Notes under the pieces: generated by a model | Told to the model about the DNA's origin: nothing | The model's database searches: none | What the model saw: only the letters and a program-made list of their open reading frames with translations | DNA from: Streptomyces chilikensis | GTDB lineage: Bacteria > Actinomycetota > Actinomycetes > Streptomycetales > Streptomycetaceae | Reading direction: 5' to 3' | NCBI RefSeq assembly: GCF_001642695.1 | Contig: NZ_LWCC02000134.1 | Span: 1 to 51,965 of the forward strand | Length of the DNA stretch: 51,965 nucleotides | Shown here: positions 19,209-27,093 of the stretch, piece by piece | How the letters are laid out: every line of letters begins with the position of its first letter | Position numbering within the stretch: position 1 is the first letter of the stretch | Position numbers and translations under genes: made by a program

Positions 19209-19885
19209 CCGGCGCCGCGTACCGCACGGCCACCTTCCGCGCGATCCCCGTCCAGCCCGAGGCCCGGGAGCTGATGCCCGGGGTCCGGGTGCTCACCCTG
19301 GAGGCGGAGGTCGCCGCCGGCGGAGCCGCCCCGGCGGACGGCGTCTGGGCCGAGGCGCACGCCCGCTGGACCGGGGCGAGCCGGTCCGAGGTGCGCTCGG
19401 CCCCGCGGGTGGCCGCCTACCGGGAGCTGAGCCGGCGGCTGGGCAGCCACCCGGACAAGCAGCCGCCGTCCGTGCAGGCGCTGATCGACCGCGGGCTGCG
19501 GGGCAAGCCGCTCGGCGCCTGGCCGCGGATCAACCCGGCCGTCGACGCCGTCAACGCGGTGGCGGCGCGCGACCTGGTCGCGCTCGGGCTCTTCGACCGG
19601 GACCGGCTGACGGGCGAGGTGCGGCTGCGGCTGAGCGACGGCACGGAGGAGTTCACCGCGCTCGGCGCGGACGGGCCGGCGGTGCTGGAGCCGGGACGGC
19701 CGGTGCTCGCCGACGACGAGCGGGTGCTGTCGCTGTTCGCGCACCGGGACGGGGTGCACCAGGCGGTGACCGGGGACACCCGCCGGGTGCTGCTGCTGGC
19801 CTGCTCGGTGCCCGGGGTCGACGAGGACACCTGCCGGACGGCCCTCCTGCGGGCCGCCGAGCTGCTCGGCGGGGGCCGCGGCTGA
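19205..19885 (+). CDS. B3/4-domain protein (PheRS beta editing-domain-like)
   Basis: 226 residues. The body (residues ~50-200) resembles the B3/4 domain of bacterial phenylalanyl-tRNA synthetase beta, here free-standing: GASRSEVRSAPRVAAYRELSRRLG, then PPSVQALIDRG, then WPRINPAVDAVNAVAARDLVALGLFD. In PheRS this domain hydrolyses Tyr-tRNA(Phe). The function of stand-alone versions is poorly defined. It overlaps the Gfo/Idh gene by four bases. In a cluster making aromatic or unusual amino acids it could be a trans-editing or self-protection factor, or a small-molecule enzyme using the same fold. That is inference; the family call is fairly secure. Confidence 0.75.
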   Translation: MTGAAYRTATFRAIPVQPEARELMPGVRVLTLEAEVAAGGAAPADGVWAEAHARWTGASRSEVRSAPRVAAYRELSRRLGSHPDKQPPSVQALIDRGLRGKPLGAWPRINPAVDAVNAVAARDLVALGLFDRDRLTGEVRLRLSDGTEEFTALGADGPAVLEPGRPVLADDERVLSLFAHRDGVHQAVTGDTRRVLLLACSVPGVDEDTCRTALLRAAELLGGGRG

Positions 19886-20030
19886 GGCCACGGCCGGGGC
19901 CCGGCGCCCGCGCCGCGGCCGAGTGGTACGCCGCCGCCCCGGTCCGGTGGACTGCTCCACGGGTGCGCGCGATTGGTTTGCTGGCGTTGCTTCGCCGGCC
20001 GATCCACGTACCGAAGGGGACCCACCCACG

Positions 20031-21515
20031 ATGACCATGACTGCCGTCGCGCCCGCGCCGCCCCGCGCGGACGCCGCGCCCCTGCGGGTGGGCGTGGCAC
20101 GGACCCCGCTCGCCCCGCACGCCCCGCTGGCGCTGTGCGCCGCACTGCGCCGGCTGCTCGGCGACGACCAGGTGTTCCTCTTCGAGAGCCTGGCCGGCCC
20201 GGAGGAGGACTGCCGCTTCGCCGCCGTCGGCGCCGGCGTGCTGGCCCGCGTCACCGTCCGGGACGGGCGGGTCGGCGTGGACGGCCGGCCGGAGCTGGCG
20301 GACCGGCTGCGCGCCTGCGCGGACCGCGCCGACGGCGACGTGCCCCGGCTGCTGCGGGAGCTGCACGCGGCGTTCGACGTGCGCACCGACGTGCCCCTGG
20401 ACTCCTACGCGTTCGGGTTCCTCGGGGTGTTCGGCTACGAGGCCGCCCAGTACCTGGAGCAGCTGCCCCCGCACGCCTCCGGGCAGGACCCGGAGATCGT
20501 GCTCACCCTCTTCCGGCACGTCGTCCGGTACGACCTGGACACCGGCGAGAGCCACCAGCTGTCCGCGGACGGCGCCGGGTTCGGCGGGCCGGACGCCCTC
20601 GGCGCCGGCCTGGCGGAGCTGGTGCGGTCCCTGCCCGCCGAGGAGGCCGCCGTGCCCCCGGCGCCCCGCCCGTCCGCGGTGCGCGACACCGTCCGGCGGG
20701 AGGAGTACGCCGACCGCGTGCGCCGCTGCCTGGAGCACATCCGGGCCGGCGACGTCTACCAGATCCAGATGGGCCACCGCATCGACGTCACGACGCCGCT
20801 GCCGCCCCTGGACGCCTACCGCAGGCTGCGGCGGGGCAACCCGTCGCCGTACATGTACCTGGTGCCGTGGGCGGGCCGCGCCCTCATCGGGGCCAGCCCC
20901 GAACTGCTGTTCAGGATCGAGGGCCGCGGCCTGGCCATGCGGCCCATCGCCGGCACCACCGCGCGCGCCGCCGACCCCGCCGAGGACGCCCGCCGGGTGG
21001 CCGCGCTGCGGGCCGACGCCAAGGAACGCGCCGAGCACATCATGCTGGTCGACCTGTGCCGCAACGACGTGGCCCGGGTCTGCGAGCCCGGCACGCTCGC
21101 GGTGGAGCGGATGATGGCCGTCGAGGGCTTCTCGAAGGTCCACCACCTGGTCTCCACGGTCCGCGGCGAGCTGGACGGCGACGCCGACGTCTGGTCGGTG
21201 CTGCGCGCCACCTTCCCCGCGGGCACCATGACGGGAGCGCCCAAGGTCCGCGCCATGGAGCTGATCGCCGAGATCGAGGACCGGCCGCGCGGCGCCTACG
21301 CGGGCGCGGTCGGGCTGATCGACCTCCGCGGACGGGCCGCGACGCTCGCCCTGTGCATCCGCACCGCCGTGCACGACCCGCGGACGGGGACGTACGCGCT
21401 GCAGGCGTCGGCCGGCGTGGTCGCGGACTCCTCGGCCGACGGGGAGTGGCGCGAGACGATGGCCAAGATGGGCGCCGTCTACACCGCCGTGACCGGTGAG
21501 GAGCTGGCGGCATGA
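20031..21515 (+). CDS. trpE: Anthranilate synthase component I
   Basis: 494 residues; with TrpG converts chorismate and glutamine to anthranilate. The N-terminal region keeps a feedback-site-like FLFESLAG (LLES in well-studied enzymes), so Trp inhibition may be retained. The chorismate domain has GDVYQIQMGHR, ASPELLFR, MRPIAGTTAR, EHIMLVDLCRNDVARV and FPAGTMTGAPKVRAMELI. The IAGT motif favours anthranilate synthase over aminodeoxychorismate synthase. ATG 20031 has GAAGGGGA upstream. The 145-base gap before it separates trpE-trpG from the upstream run and may hold its own promoter. I saw no tandem Trp codons of a leader peptide there. Confidence 0.92.
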   Translation: MTMTAVAPAPPRADAAPLRVGVARTPLAPHAPLALCAALRRLLGDDQVFLFESLAGPEEDCRFAAVGAGVLARVTVRDGRVGVDGRPELADRLRACADRADGDVPRLLRELHAAFDVRTDVPLDSYAFGFLGVFGYEAAQYLEQLPPHASGQDPEIVLTLFRHVVRYDLDTGESHQLSADGAGFGGPDALGAGLAELVRSLPAEEAAVPPAPRPSAVRDTVRREEYADRVRRCLEHIRAGDVYQIQMGHRIDVTTPLPPLDAYRRLRRGNPSPYMYLVPWAGRALIGASPELLFRIEGRGLAMRPIAGTTARAADPAEDARRVAALRADAKERAEHIMLVDLCRNDVARVCEPGTLAVERMMAVEGFSKVHHLVSTVRGELDGDADVWSVLRATFPAGTMTGAPKVRAMELIAEIEDRPRGAYAGAVGLIDLRGRAATLALCIRTAVHDPRTGTYALQASAGVVADSSADGEWRETMAKMGAVYTAVTGEELAA

Positions 21516-22111
21516 GGGTCCTGCTCGTCGACGCGCGCGACAGCTTCGTGCACGTCATCGACCACTACCTGCGCGAGTGCGGCGCCCGCACCGAGGTCGT
21601 CACCGCCCACGCGCACACCCCCGTCGAGCTGGCCGCGCGCCGCCCGGACGCGGTGGTCCTCGGCCCCGGCCCCGGTCATCCGGCCGACTCCGGCCACGTG
21701 GAGCTGGTGCGCCACTTCGCCGGCCGGGTCCCGCTGCTCGGCATCTGCCTCGGGCACCAGGCGATCGGCCTCGCCTACGGCGGACGGATCGAGCGGGCGG
21801 CACGCACCGTGCACGGCAAGACCAGCCGCCTCGCCCACGACGGCTCCGGACTCTTCACCGGGTTCGAGGACGGCACCGAGGTCACCCGCTACCACTCGCT
21901 GGCCGTCGCGGACCCGCTCCCCGCCGAGCTGGTGGTGAGCGCGCGGGCCCGCGAGGACGGCTGCGTGATGGGACTGCGCCACCGCCGGCTGCCCGTCGAG
22001 GGCCTCCAGTTCCACCCGGAAAGCATCACCACCCGCGACGGGCACGCGTTCGTCGACAACTTCCTCGGAGGGATACGGACATGGCTTCCCACGGCCCCTG
22101 GGCGACGATAG
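21512..22111 (+). CDS. trpG: Anthranilate synthase component II (glutamine amidotransferase)
   Basis: 199-residue class I glutamine amidotransferase that supplies ammonia to TrpE. The oxyanion/phosphate segment VLGPGPGHP, the nucleophile in GICLGHQAIG and the His-Glu pair in LQFHPESI are all present. ATG 21512 overlaps trpE by four bases (ATGA). It could in principle serve folate synthesis as PabA, but its pairing with trpE and the other trp genes favours TrpG. The flavodoxin-like gene begins inside its 3' end. Confidence 0.93.
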   Translation: MRVLLVDARDSFVHVIDHYLRECGARTEVVTAHAHTPVELAARRPDAVVLGPGPGHPADSGHVELVRHFAGRVPLLGICLGHQAIGLAYGGRIERAARTVHGKTSRLAHDGSGLFTGFEDGTEVTRYHSLAVADPLPAELVVSARAREDGCVMGLRHRRLPVEGLQFHPESITTRDGHAFVDNFLGGIRTWLPTAPGRR

Positions 22112-22746
22112 CCGCCCTCAACGGTTCCGAACGGCCCGACGGACTCACCGCGCGGGTGCTGCGCGTGCTGGCCGCGGCCGCCGCCGAGCACGGGGTCCAC
22201 ATGGACGTGGTCCCGCTCGCGGAGTACGACGTCACGCCGTGCGGACGGTGCGGCGACTGCAACGTGCGGCCCCTGCCCTGCGCCGTGGACGACGACGTCC
22301 CCGCCCTGGTGGACCGGCTGGTGCGCGCCGACGGGGTGCTCTACGCGGCCCCGGTCCACGGCTTCGGCCTGGCGGGCACGATGCAGAACTTCGTCGAGCG
22401 GGCCGGGGTCGGGCACCTGCGCTTCGAGCGCCCGCTCGCCAACAAGGTGGCCGGCGTGGTCGTCACCGGCCGCCGCTACAGCCACGACCGCGTCTACGGC
22501 CAGCTCGTCGACAACGTCCTGCTCAACCGGATGATCCTGGCGGGCAGCGGCTTCCCCGCCTTCGTGCACGACCAGTTCGCCCCGGACGAGGACCACGAGG
22601 GCATGGCGGCCGCGCGCGGCCTGATCGACCGCATGATCGACATGCTGCGGGTCCTGCTGCTGCCGCACGGCGGCCGGGAGGACACCGCCCGGATGCTGTC
22701 GCTGCCCCGCAACGAACGCGCCGGGCTGCTCCCCCTGGCGGGGTGA
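22081..22746 (+). CDS. NADPH-dependent FMN reductase / flavodoxin-like protein
   Basis: 221 residues of the multimeric flavodoxin (WrbA/NADPH-dependent FMN reductase) fold. The N-terminal phosphate loop is LNGSERPDGLT, the cysteine cluster CGRCGDCN lies near residue 56, and APVHGFGLAGTMQNFVERAG is the second FMN-contact region. Members reduce free flavin, quinones or small oxidised intermediates. It starts 31 bases inside trpG and is the last gene of the rightward run. It might supply FMNH2 to a flavin-dependent step in the cluster. Confidence 0.85.
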   Translation: MASHGPWATIAALNGSERPDGLTARVLRVLAAAAAEHGVHMDVVPLAEYDVTPCGRCGDCNVRPLPCAVDDDVPALVDRLVRADGVLYAAPVHGFGLAGTMQNFVERAGVGHLRFERPLANKVAGVVVTGRRYSHDRVYGQLVDNVLLNRMILAGSGFPAFVHDQFAPDEDHEGMAAARGLIDRMIDMLRVLLLPHGGREDTARMLSLPRNERAGLLPLAG

Positions 22747-22781
22747 ACAGCCCGGCGGCCGAACGCGGGTCAGGGCACGGG

Positions 22782-24053
22782 TCAGGGCGCGGGGGGCGCC
22801 AGCGGGCCGGCCACGTGCCGCCCGCCGATCAGCACCGACCGCAGCGTGCCGCGGTCCTGGAGCACCCGCAGGTCCGCCGCCGGGTCGCCCTCCCGGACCA
22901 CCAGGTCGGCGAGGCGGCCCGGCGCCACCACACCGGCGTCGGCGCCGCGCCCGGCCAGCTCCGCGCCGTTGGCGCAGGCCCACTTGAGGACCGTCCTGGG
23001 GGCGATCCCGGCGCGCTCGGCGTACATCACCAGCTCGTCGGCGTAGGTGCCGTGCGGCGTCCAGGCGAAGCCGAAGTCGTCGCCGGGCACGATCTTCAGC
23101 CCGAGGTCCTCGGCCATCGGCAGGAAGCGCAGGGTGTTCTCGATCTCCTTCTCGAAGTCGAGGGCCTCCAGGTAGTCCGGCGCCTTGCCGAACCGCTCGC
23201 CCAGGGCGAGCAGCCGGTCGGGCTGGAACAGGCTCGGCACCACGAAGACGCCGCGCCCGGCGATCTGCTCCAGCGCCTCGTCGTCGGCGTACGTGGCGTG
23301 GTCGATGACGTCGACGCCCGCCGCCAGCGCGTTGCGGATGCCGTCCAGGCCCCGGGAGTGGGCCCGCACCCTCGCGCCGCGGGCGTGCGCGGTCTTCACG
23401 ACCAGGGCCAGTTCCTCCCGGCTGAAGAGCAGTTCGTCGGAGCGGGCGTTGGGGAAGGTGTCGTCGCCGGAGGAGAAGACCTTGATGATCTCCGCGCCCT
23501 GGTCGATCTCCTCCTCGGTGTACTTCACCAGGTCGCCGAGGACGTCGACCACCGGCATCAGCTCGCGCGGCATCCGCTCCTTGAGGTCGGGGCTGCGCCG
23601 TCCGGGCGGGCCCGAGACCATCAGGTCGCGGCTGCACGGGGTGACGCGCGGGCCGGGGATGACGCCGTCCTCGATGGCGTTCTTCAGCGCCATGTCGATC
23701 CCGGCGACCGAACCGGCGCCGACGAAGGCGGTGTACCCGCAGGTCAGCAGGTCCGCCGCGTGCCGCGCGGCGTGCAGGGCGACCTCCGGCACGCGGTACT
23801 TGAACAGGGTCTCGCGGCCGGTGGTGACGTTGACGTAGGCGATGTGGGTGTGCCCCAGCGTCATGCCGGGCATGACGGTGGCCCCGGCCAGGTCCCAGCG
23901 GACGAAGTCGCCGTCGGCGGGCGCCTGGGCGGTCGGCAGCACGGCCTCGATCCGCTCGCCGGCGAGGAGGACGGAGCGGTGCGGCAGCGAGGCGCGGCCC
24001 AGGCCCTCCTGGACGGTGACGTCGTGCAGCAGCAGTCGGCGGTCAGCGGTCAC
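22782..24053 (-). CDS. Metal-dependent amidohydrolase (imidazolonepropionase-like)
   Basis: 423 residues. The amidohydrolase-superfamily metal site is complete: HTHI (HxH, ~residue 69), a Lys in EIIKVFSSGDD, His in RVRAHSRG, His in VIDHATY and Asp in IVPGDDFGF. A C-terminal beta-sandwich with GRLADLVV is typical of imidazolonepropionase- and prolidase-like members. GTG 24053 overlaps the BacA-like gene by 11 bases; the three genes PaaK, BacA-like and amidohydrolase form a leftward operon. Probable role is hydrolysis of an amide, lactam or cyclic imide; substrate unknown. Confidence 0.85.
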   Translation of the reverse strand: MTADRRLLLHDVTVQEGLGRASLPHRSVLLAGERIEAVLPTAQAPADGDFVRWDLAGATVMPGMTLGHTHIAYVNVTTGRETLFKYRVPEVALHAARHAADLLTCGYTAFVGAGSVAGIDMALKNAIEDGVIPGPRVTPCSRDLMVSGPPGRRSPDLKERMPRELMPVVDVLGDLVKYTEEEIDQGAEIIKVFSSGDDTFPNARSDELLFSREELALVVKTAHARGARVRAHSRGLDGIRNALAAGVDVIDHATYADDEALEQIAGRGVFVVPSLFQPDRLLALGERFGKAPDYLEALDFEKEIENTLRFLPMAEDLGLKIVPGDDFGFAWTPHGTYADELVMYAERAGIAPRTVLKWACANGAELAGRGADAGVVAPGRLADLVVREGDPAADLRVLQDRGTLRSVLIGGRHVAGPLAPPAP

Positions 24054-24768
24054 GGTACGCGGCTCCTGACAGGGTGAAGGGCGTGGTGGGCCGGTCGAGC
24101 ACCGCGGGCCCGAAGACCATCCACACCATGGGGACGCCGGGCCGGGACACCTGGAACACCAGGCGGTGCCGGCGACGGCCGGGGTCGTTGGTCACGGCGG
24201 CGTCCGCGCGGCCCTCGGCCACCAGCTGGGCGGCGTGCAGGGTGGACTCGGCGGGGACCCAGACGACCTCGAAGCCGCCGCGCCCGCCCTCCAGTCCGTC
24301 CAGCAGCTCCACCAGGCTCCGTGTCTCGTGCAGGGTGGCGAGCCGCAGCACGCCCTCGCGCAGCCGCGGGCCGCGGGTGGCGACGCCGTACTCGGGGGTC
24401 GGGCTGGAGAAGGTGGCGTCCAGGCGCAGCGACGGCGACCAGAAGAAGCGGGTGGCGCACTCGGCGGCCCCCGGCACCAGCGCGTAACGGGGTCCGCCGC
24501 GGGTGCCGACGGCGGCGAGGAGCTCCTCGAAGGAGTCGTACGGCACGGGGTGCACGGCGGGGCCGCCGAGGTGGGCGAGCCGGTGCGCGAGACGGTCCAG
24601 GGCGACCATCGAGGTGGTGCCGTCCGGGCCGAGGGTGCCGATGGGCAGGCTGCCGGGCCTCAGCAGCGGCGAGTTCGGTATGCGGGCCGGCTCCCACAGG
24701 ATCGGGAACGGCGTGGGATCCGCGTCGGCCGGGTCGAAGCCCGGCGAGTGCAGCAGCGGCTCGGTCAT
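24043..24768 (-). CDS. BacA-like / prephenate-dehydratase-fold protein
   Basis: 241 residues. From memory of bacilysin BacA (a prephenate decarboxylase), the pattern is similar in order: TLGPDGTTSMVA, a YDSFEELL segment, ALVPGAAECATRFFWSPSLRL, TPEYGVATRG, then AAQLVAEGRADAAVTND and GVPMVWMVFGPAV near the end. This is the periplasmic-binding-like fold of prephenate dehydratase without its ACT domain. BacA-type enzymes remove CO2 from prephenate without aromatising it, giving precursors of anticapsin, Choi or tetrahydrotyrosine. ATG 24768 overlaps the PaaK gene (ATGA). If it uses prephenate, the cluster draws on chorismate twice, here and through TrpE. It could be another periplasmic-binding-like protein. 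Confidence 0.55.
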   Translation of the reverse strand: MTEPLLHSPGFDPADADPTPFPILWEPARIPNSPLLRPGSLPIGTLGPDGTTSMVALDRLAHRLAHLGGPAVHPVPYDSFEELLAAVGTRGGPRYALVPGAAECATRFFWSPSLRLDATFSSPTPEYGVATRGPRLREGVLRLATLHETRSLVELLDGLEGGRGGFEVVWVPAESTLHAAQLVAEGRADAAVTNDPGRRRHRLVFQVSRPGVPMVWMVFGPAVLDRPTTPFTLSGAAYRDR

Positions 24769-26177
24769 GCGCGGTGCCCCCTGGTTCCGGCGAGCCGGCG
24801 GGCGGCGGCCGTCTCGTGGTCCGACGCGAACCGCCGGTCGTGGATGCGGGCGGCCTTCCAGCTGACGAAGGCGCCGGTGGTGGTGACCGGGTCGAGTTCG
24901 TCGGGGAACTCGACCGCGCAGCGGACCCCGAGCGCGGCGGCGATCCGCCCCGCCTGCGCGGCGGCCTGCCCGGGGGCGGGCCCGCCGGGCAGGTCGAGGC
25001 GGACGGTGACCAGGTCCTCGCCGTCGTCGTCCCGGTCGATGACGACCTGGTAGCCGTAGGCGTGGTCGACGCCGCCCAGGACGGCCTGCTCGATCTGCCA
25101 GGCCTGGAAGCTGTGCCCGCCGAGGACGATCCGGTCGCGGGTGCGGCCGACGACCCGGACGACGGGCCCCCGGATGCCGCAGCCGCAGTCGCCGGCGCCG
25201 AGCTCGACCAGGTCGCCGGTGCGGTAGCGGATCAGCGGCTTGATGCCGTCGATCAGCATGGTGACGACGAGCTCCCCGGTGCCGCTGTCGCCGAGGGGGG
25301 CGCCGGTGTCCGGGTCGACCAGCTCGGCGACGTAGTTGGGCCGGGCCAGGTGGAGCCGGCCGTGCGCGCAGGCGGAGGCGACGACGAGGGTCTCCTGGGC
25401 GCCGTAGAGGGCGTTGTAGGTGCGGGCGCCCCAGGCCTGGTCGATCTGCCGGGCCAGGTCGGGGGTGCACATCTCCCCGGTGACCAGGAAGACCTTGACG
25501 GCGAAGTCACGGCGCGGGTCGAGGCCCTCCTCGAGGGCGGCCCTGGCCAGCGACAGGGCCACGTTCGGGGTGCAGAACACCACGTCCAGGGCGAGGTCGC
25601 GGAGCAGCTGCAGCGCCTTGGGGAAGCCGATGACGGGCGAGTACGGCCAGATCTTGGCGACCGCGGAGCCCACGTTGCGGGCGACGTCGCCGAGGGTGTC
25701 GCCGAGCGAGTGCACCTCGGTGGGGCCCATCACGCCGACGCGCGGGGCGCGGTCGCCGAAGACGTCGGTGAAGATGTTCCGCCAGCTCTCCGTCACGTGC
25801 GCGTTGGAGGCGATCACCTCGCGCGGGTCGCGGGGGCAGGGGGTGGCCGGGCCGGTGGTGCCGGTGGTCTCGTAGTAGAAGCACGCCTCGTCGAGGTCCC
25901 GGCTGAGGACGTCGTGCATGGCGGTGCGCAGGTCGTCCTTGGTGGTGAACGGCAGCTGCCGCAGGCCCTCGAGCGTGAGCCCGTCGGCGCGGACGCCGGC
26001 GAGGTGGCGGGCGTAGAAGGGCGAGCCCTGCTGGGCGAGCGCGACGACCGTGCGCAGCTGTTCCTCGGCCCACTGCCGCCACTCCTCCTCACGGAGCTCT
26101 CCGGCGGTGTAGCGGTGGTGCAGGGTCAGGTAGCGCTCGATGAAGTCCCGGTGTCGCCCGGACGTGGGCAGCCACAT
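24765..26177 (-). CDS. PaaK-type adenylate-forming enzyme (aryl-acid CoA ligase-like)
   Basis: 470 residues of the phenylacetate-CoA ligase branch of AMP-forming enzymes, which activate aromatic or amino acids as acyl-AMP for transfer to CoA, ACP or an amine. The P-loop reads YYETTGTTGPATPCPR, the adenine motif region NALYGAQETL, and the ribose-binding motif IRYRTGDLVEL. ATG 26177 has GGGGGAA upstream. First gene of a three-gene operon with the BacA-like and amidohydrolase genes. Candidate substrates are anthranilate, a prephenate-derived acid or an amino acid. A CTCCAAG palindrome lies ~140 bases upstream. Confidence 0.88.
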   Translation of the reverse strand: MWLPTSGRHRDFIERYLTLHHRYTAGELREEEWRQWAEEQLRTVVALAQQGSPFYARHLAGVRADGLTLEGLRQLPFTTKDDLRTAMHDVLSRDLDEACFYYETTGTTGPATPCPRDPREVIASNAHVTESWRNIFTDVFGDRAPRVGVMGPTEVHSLGDTLGDVARNVGSAVAKIWPYSPVIGFPKALQLLRDLALDVVFCTPNVALSLARAALEEGLDPRRDFAVKVFLVTGEMCTPDLARQIDQAWGARTYNALYGAQETLVVASACAHGRLHLARPNYVAELVDPDTGAPLGDSGTGELVVTMLIDGIKPLIRYRTGDLVELGAGDCGCGIRGPVVRVVGRTRDRIVLGGHSFQAWQIEQAVLGGVDHAYGYQVVIDRDDDGEDLVTVRLDLPGGPAPGQAAAQAGRIAAALGVRCAVEFPDELDPVTTTGAFVSWKAARIHDRRFASDHETAAARRLAGTRGHRA

Positions 26178-26304
26178 GGTTCCCCCAGTGGGTCGGCGGA
26201 TGCGGAAGTGCCGTGCACCAGGTGTGCGCCTGGTGCGCCCGTACGCGTCCGGGAACGGCCCTCCGATACTGCGGGCCGCGCCGCCGTGCCCTCAATCCGC
26301 CTTA

Positions 26305-26345
26305 GGTGACAGCCGGTTGCCTCTTGGAGGCAGCCGGATGTCACC
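26305..26345 (-). promoter_or_regulatory. Long imperfect palindrome with the CTCCAAG core, upstream of the PaaK operon
   Basis: Arms 26305-26323 and 26327-26345 pair at 17 of 19 positions around TTG. The centre TGCCTCTTGGAGGCA (26318-26332) is a perfect palindrome. Read on the minus strand it contains TGCCTCCAAG, shared with sites near 43,321 and 32,047. It sits between the trpF stop and the PaaK start, so it may be an operator of the PaaK promoter, a terminator of the trpF operon, or both. No T-run follows it on the minus strand, and the motif recurs elsewhere, which favours an operator. Confidence 0.5.
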
Positions 26346-26351
26346 CGGTGC

Positions 26352-26987
26352 TCACCCGGCGGCCCCCGCCGCCCCGCCCGCCGTGGCCGCGCCGGCCGCC
26401 TTGGCCGCGGCCACGAACTTCTCGATGAGCGCCGGGTCCTTGACCCCGCGGGCGCGCTCCACGCCGCTGGAGACGTCGACGCCCCAGGGCCGCAGTCCGG
26501 CCACCGCCCCGGCGACGTTGTCCGGGTCCAGTCCGCCGGCCAGCAGCCAGGAACCGGAGGGCGCGCGGCCGAGCGCGGCCGGGTCCCAGCGTTCGCCGGA
26601 GCCCGGGCTGGGCGAGTCGACGATCAGCAGGTCCTCCCCGTAGGCGCCGGTCTCCAGCGGGGCCGCGGTGACCGGGGAGGTGGCGCGGACGAGCCGGAAG
26701 CCGTCGCCGCGCAGCGCGGCGAACGCCTCGGGCGGCTCCTCGCCGTGCAGCTGGACGGTGTCGACGCCGGCCTCGGCGGCGGCCCGGCGCACCTCCTCCA
26801 GCGGTTCCCCGCGGAACACGGCGACGGTGGCGACCCGGCCGGGGACCAGGGCGGCCAGCGCGCGGACGGCCGCCGGGGGGACCTGCCGGGGGCTCGGGGT
26901 GAGGACGAAGCCGACCGCGTCGGCCCCGGCGGCGACGGCCGCCTCCACGTCCTCCGGCCGGCTCAGGCCGCAGACCTTGACGTACAC
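26352..26987 (-). CDS. trpF: Phosphoribosylanthranilate isomerase
   Basis: 211-residue TIM barrel that isomerises phosphoribosylanthranilate, the step between TrpD and TrpC. The catalytic Cys is in VKVCGL at the N-terminus, GVDTVQLHGEEP is the classical central motif, and the Asp and phosphate-binding region reads WGVDVSSGVERARGVKD. The GTG start at 26987 has CAGGAG upstream. This is dedicated TrpF, not PriA. Streptomycetes normally lack trpF and rely on the bifunctional HisA/TrpF enzyme PriA, so its presence completes a self-contained pathway. It is the last gene of a leftward operon and is not adjacent to the other trp genes. Confidence 0.93.
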   Translation of the reverse strand: MYVKVCGLSRPEDVEAAVAAGADAVGFVLTPSPRQVPPAAVRALAALVPGRVATVAVFRGEPLEEVRRAAAEAGVDTVQLHGEEPPEAFAALRGDGFRLVRATSPVTAAPLETGAYGEDLLIVDSPSPGSGERWDPAALGRAPSGSWLLAGGLDPDNVAGAVAGLRPWGVDVSSGVERARGVKDPALIEKFVAAAKAAGAATAGGAAGAAG

Positions 26988-27002
26988 GATGCCTCATCTC
27001 CT

Positions 27003-27051
27003 GGAACGGGAGGTCCCGGAACGGGAAGCCCCGGAACGGGAAGGAACGGGA
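27003..27051. repeat. Four direct copies of GGAACGGGA upstream of trpF
   Basis: GGAACGGGA occurs at 27003-27011, 27018-27026, 27033-27041 and 27043-27051, spaced 15, 15 and 10 bases. They lie in the 106-base gap between the MFS gene and trpF, i.e. the trpF leader if co-transcribed. Could be slippage repeats or a protein-binding array. Confidence 0.6.
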
Positions 27052-27093
27052 AAGCGGGTCCGATGGTCGCACGGGCGGCGCGGGGGCGGCCCG

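Noticed and set aside
19886-20030. Possible trp attenuator leader before trpE
   Set aside because: I looked for a short peptide with consecutive Trp codons followed by alternative hairpins. Only a single in-frame TGG is present, so attenuation is not supported.
20031-22111. TrpE/TrpG pair as a phenazine- or folate-type chorismate amination system
   Set aside because: The PIAGT motif, separate subunits and the presence of all downstream trp genes make anthranilate synthase for tryptophan the simplest reading.
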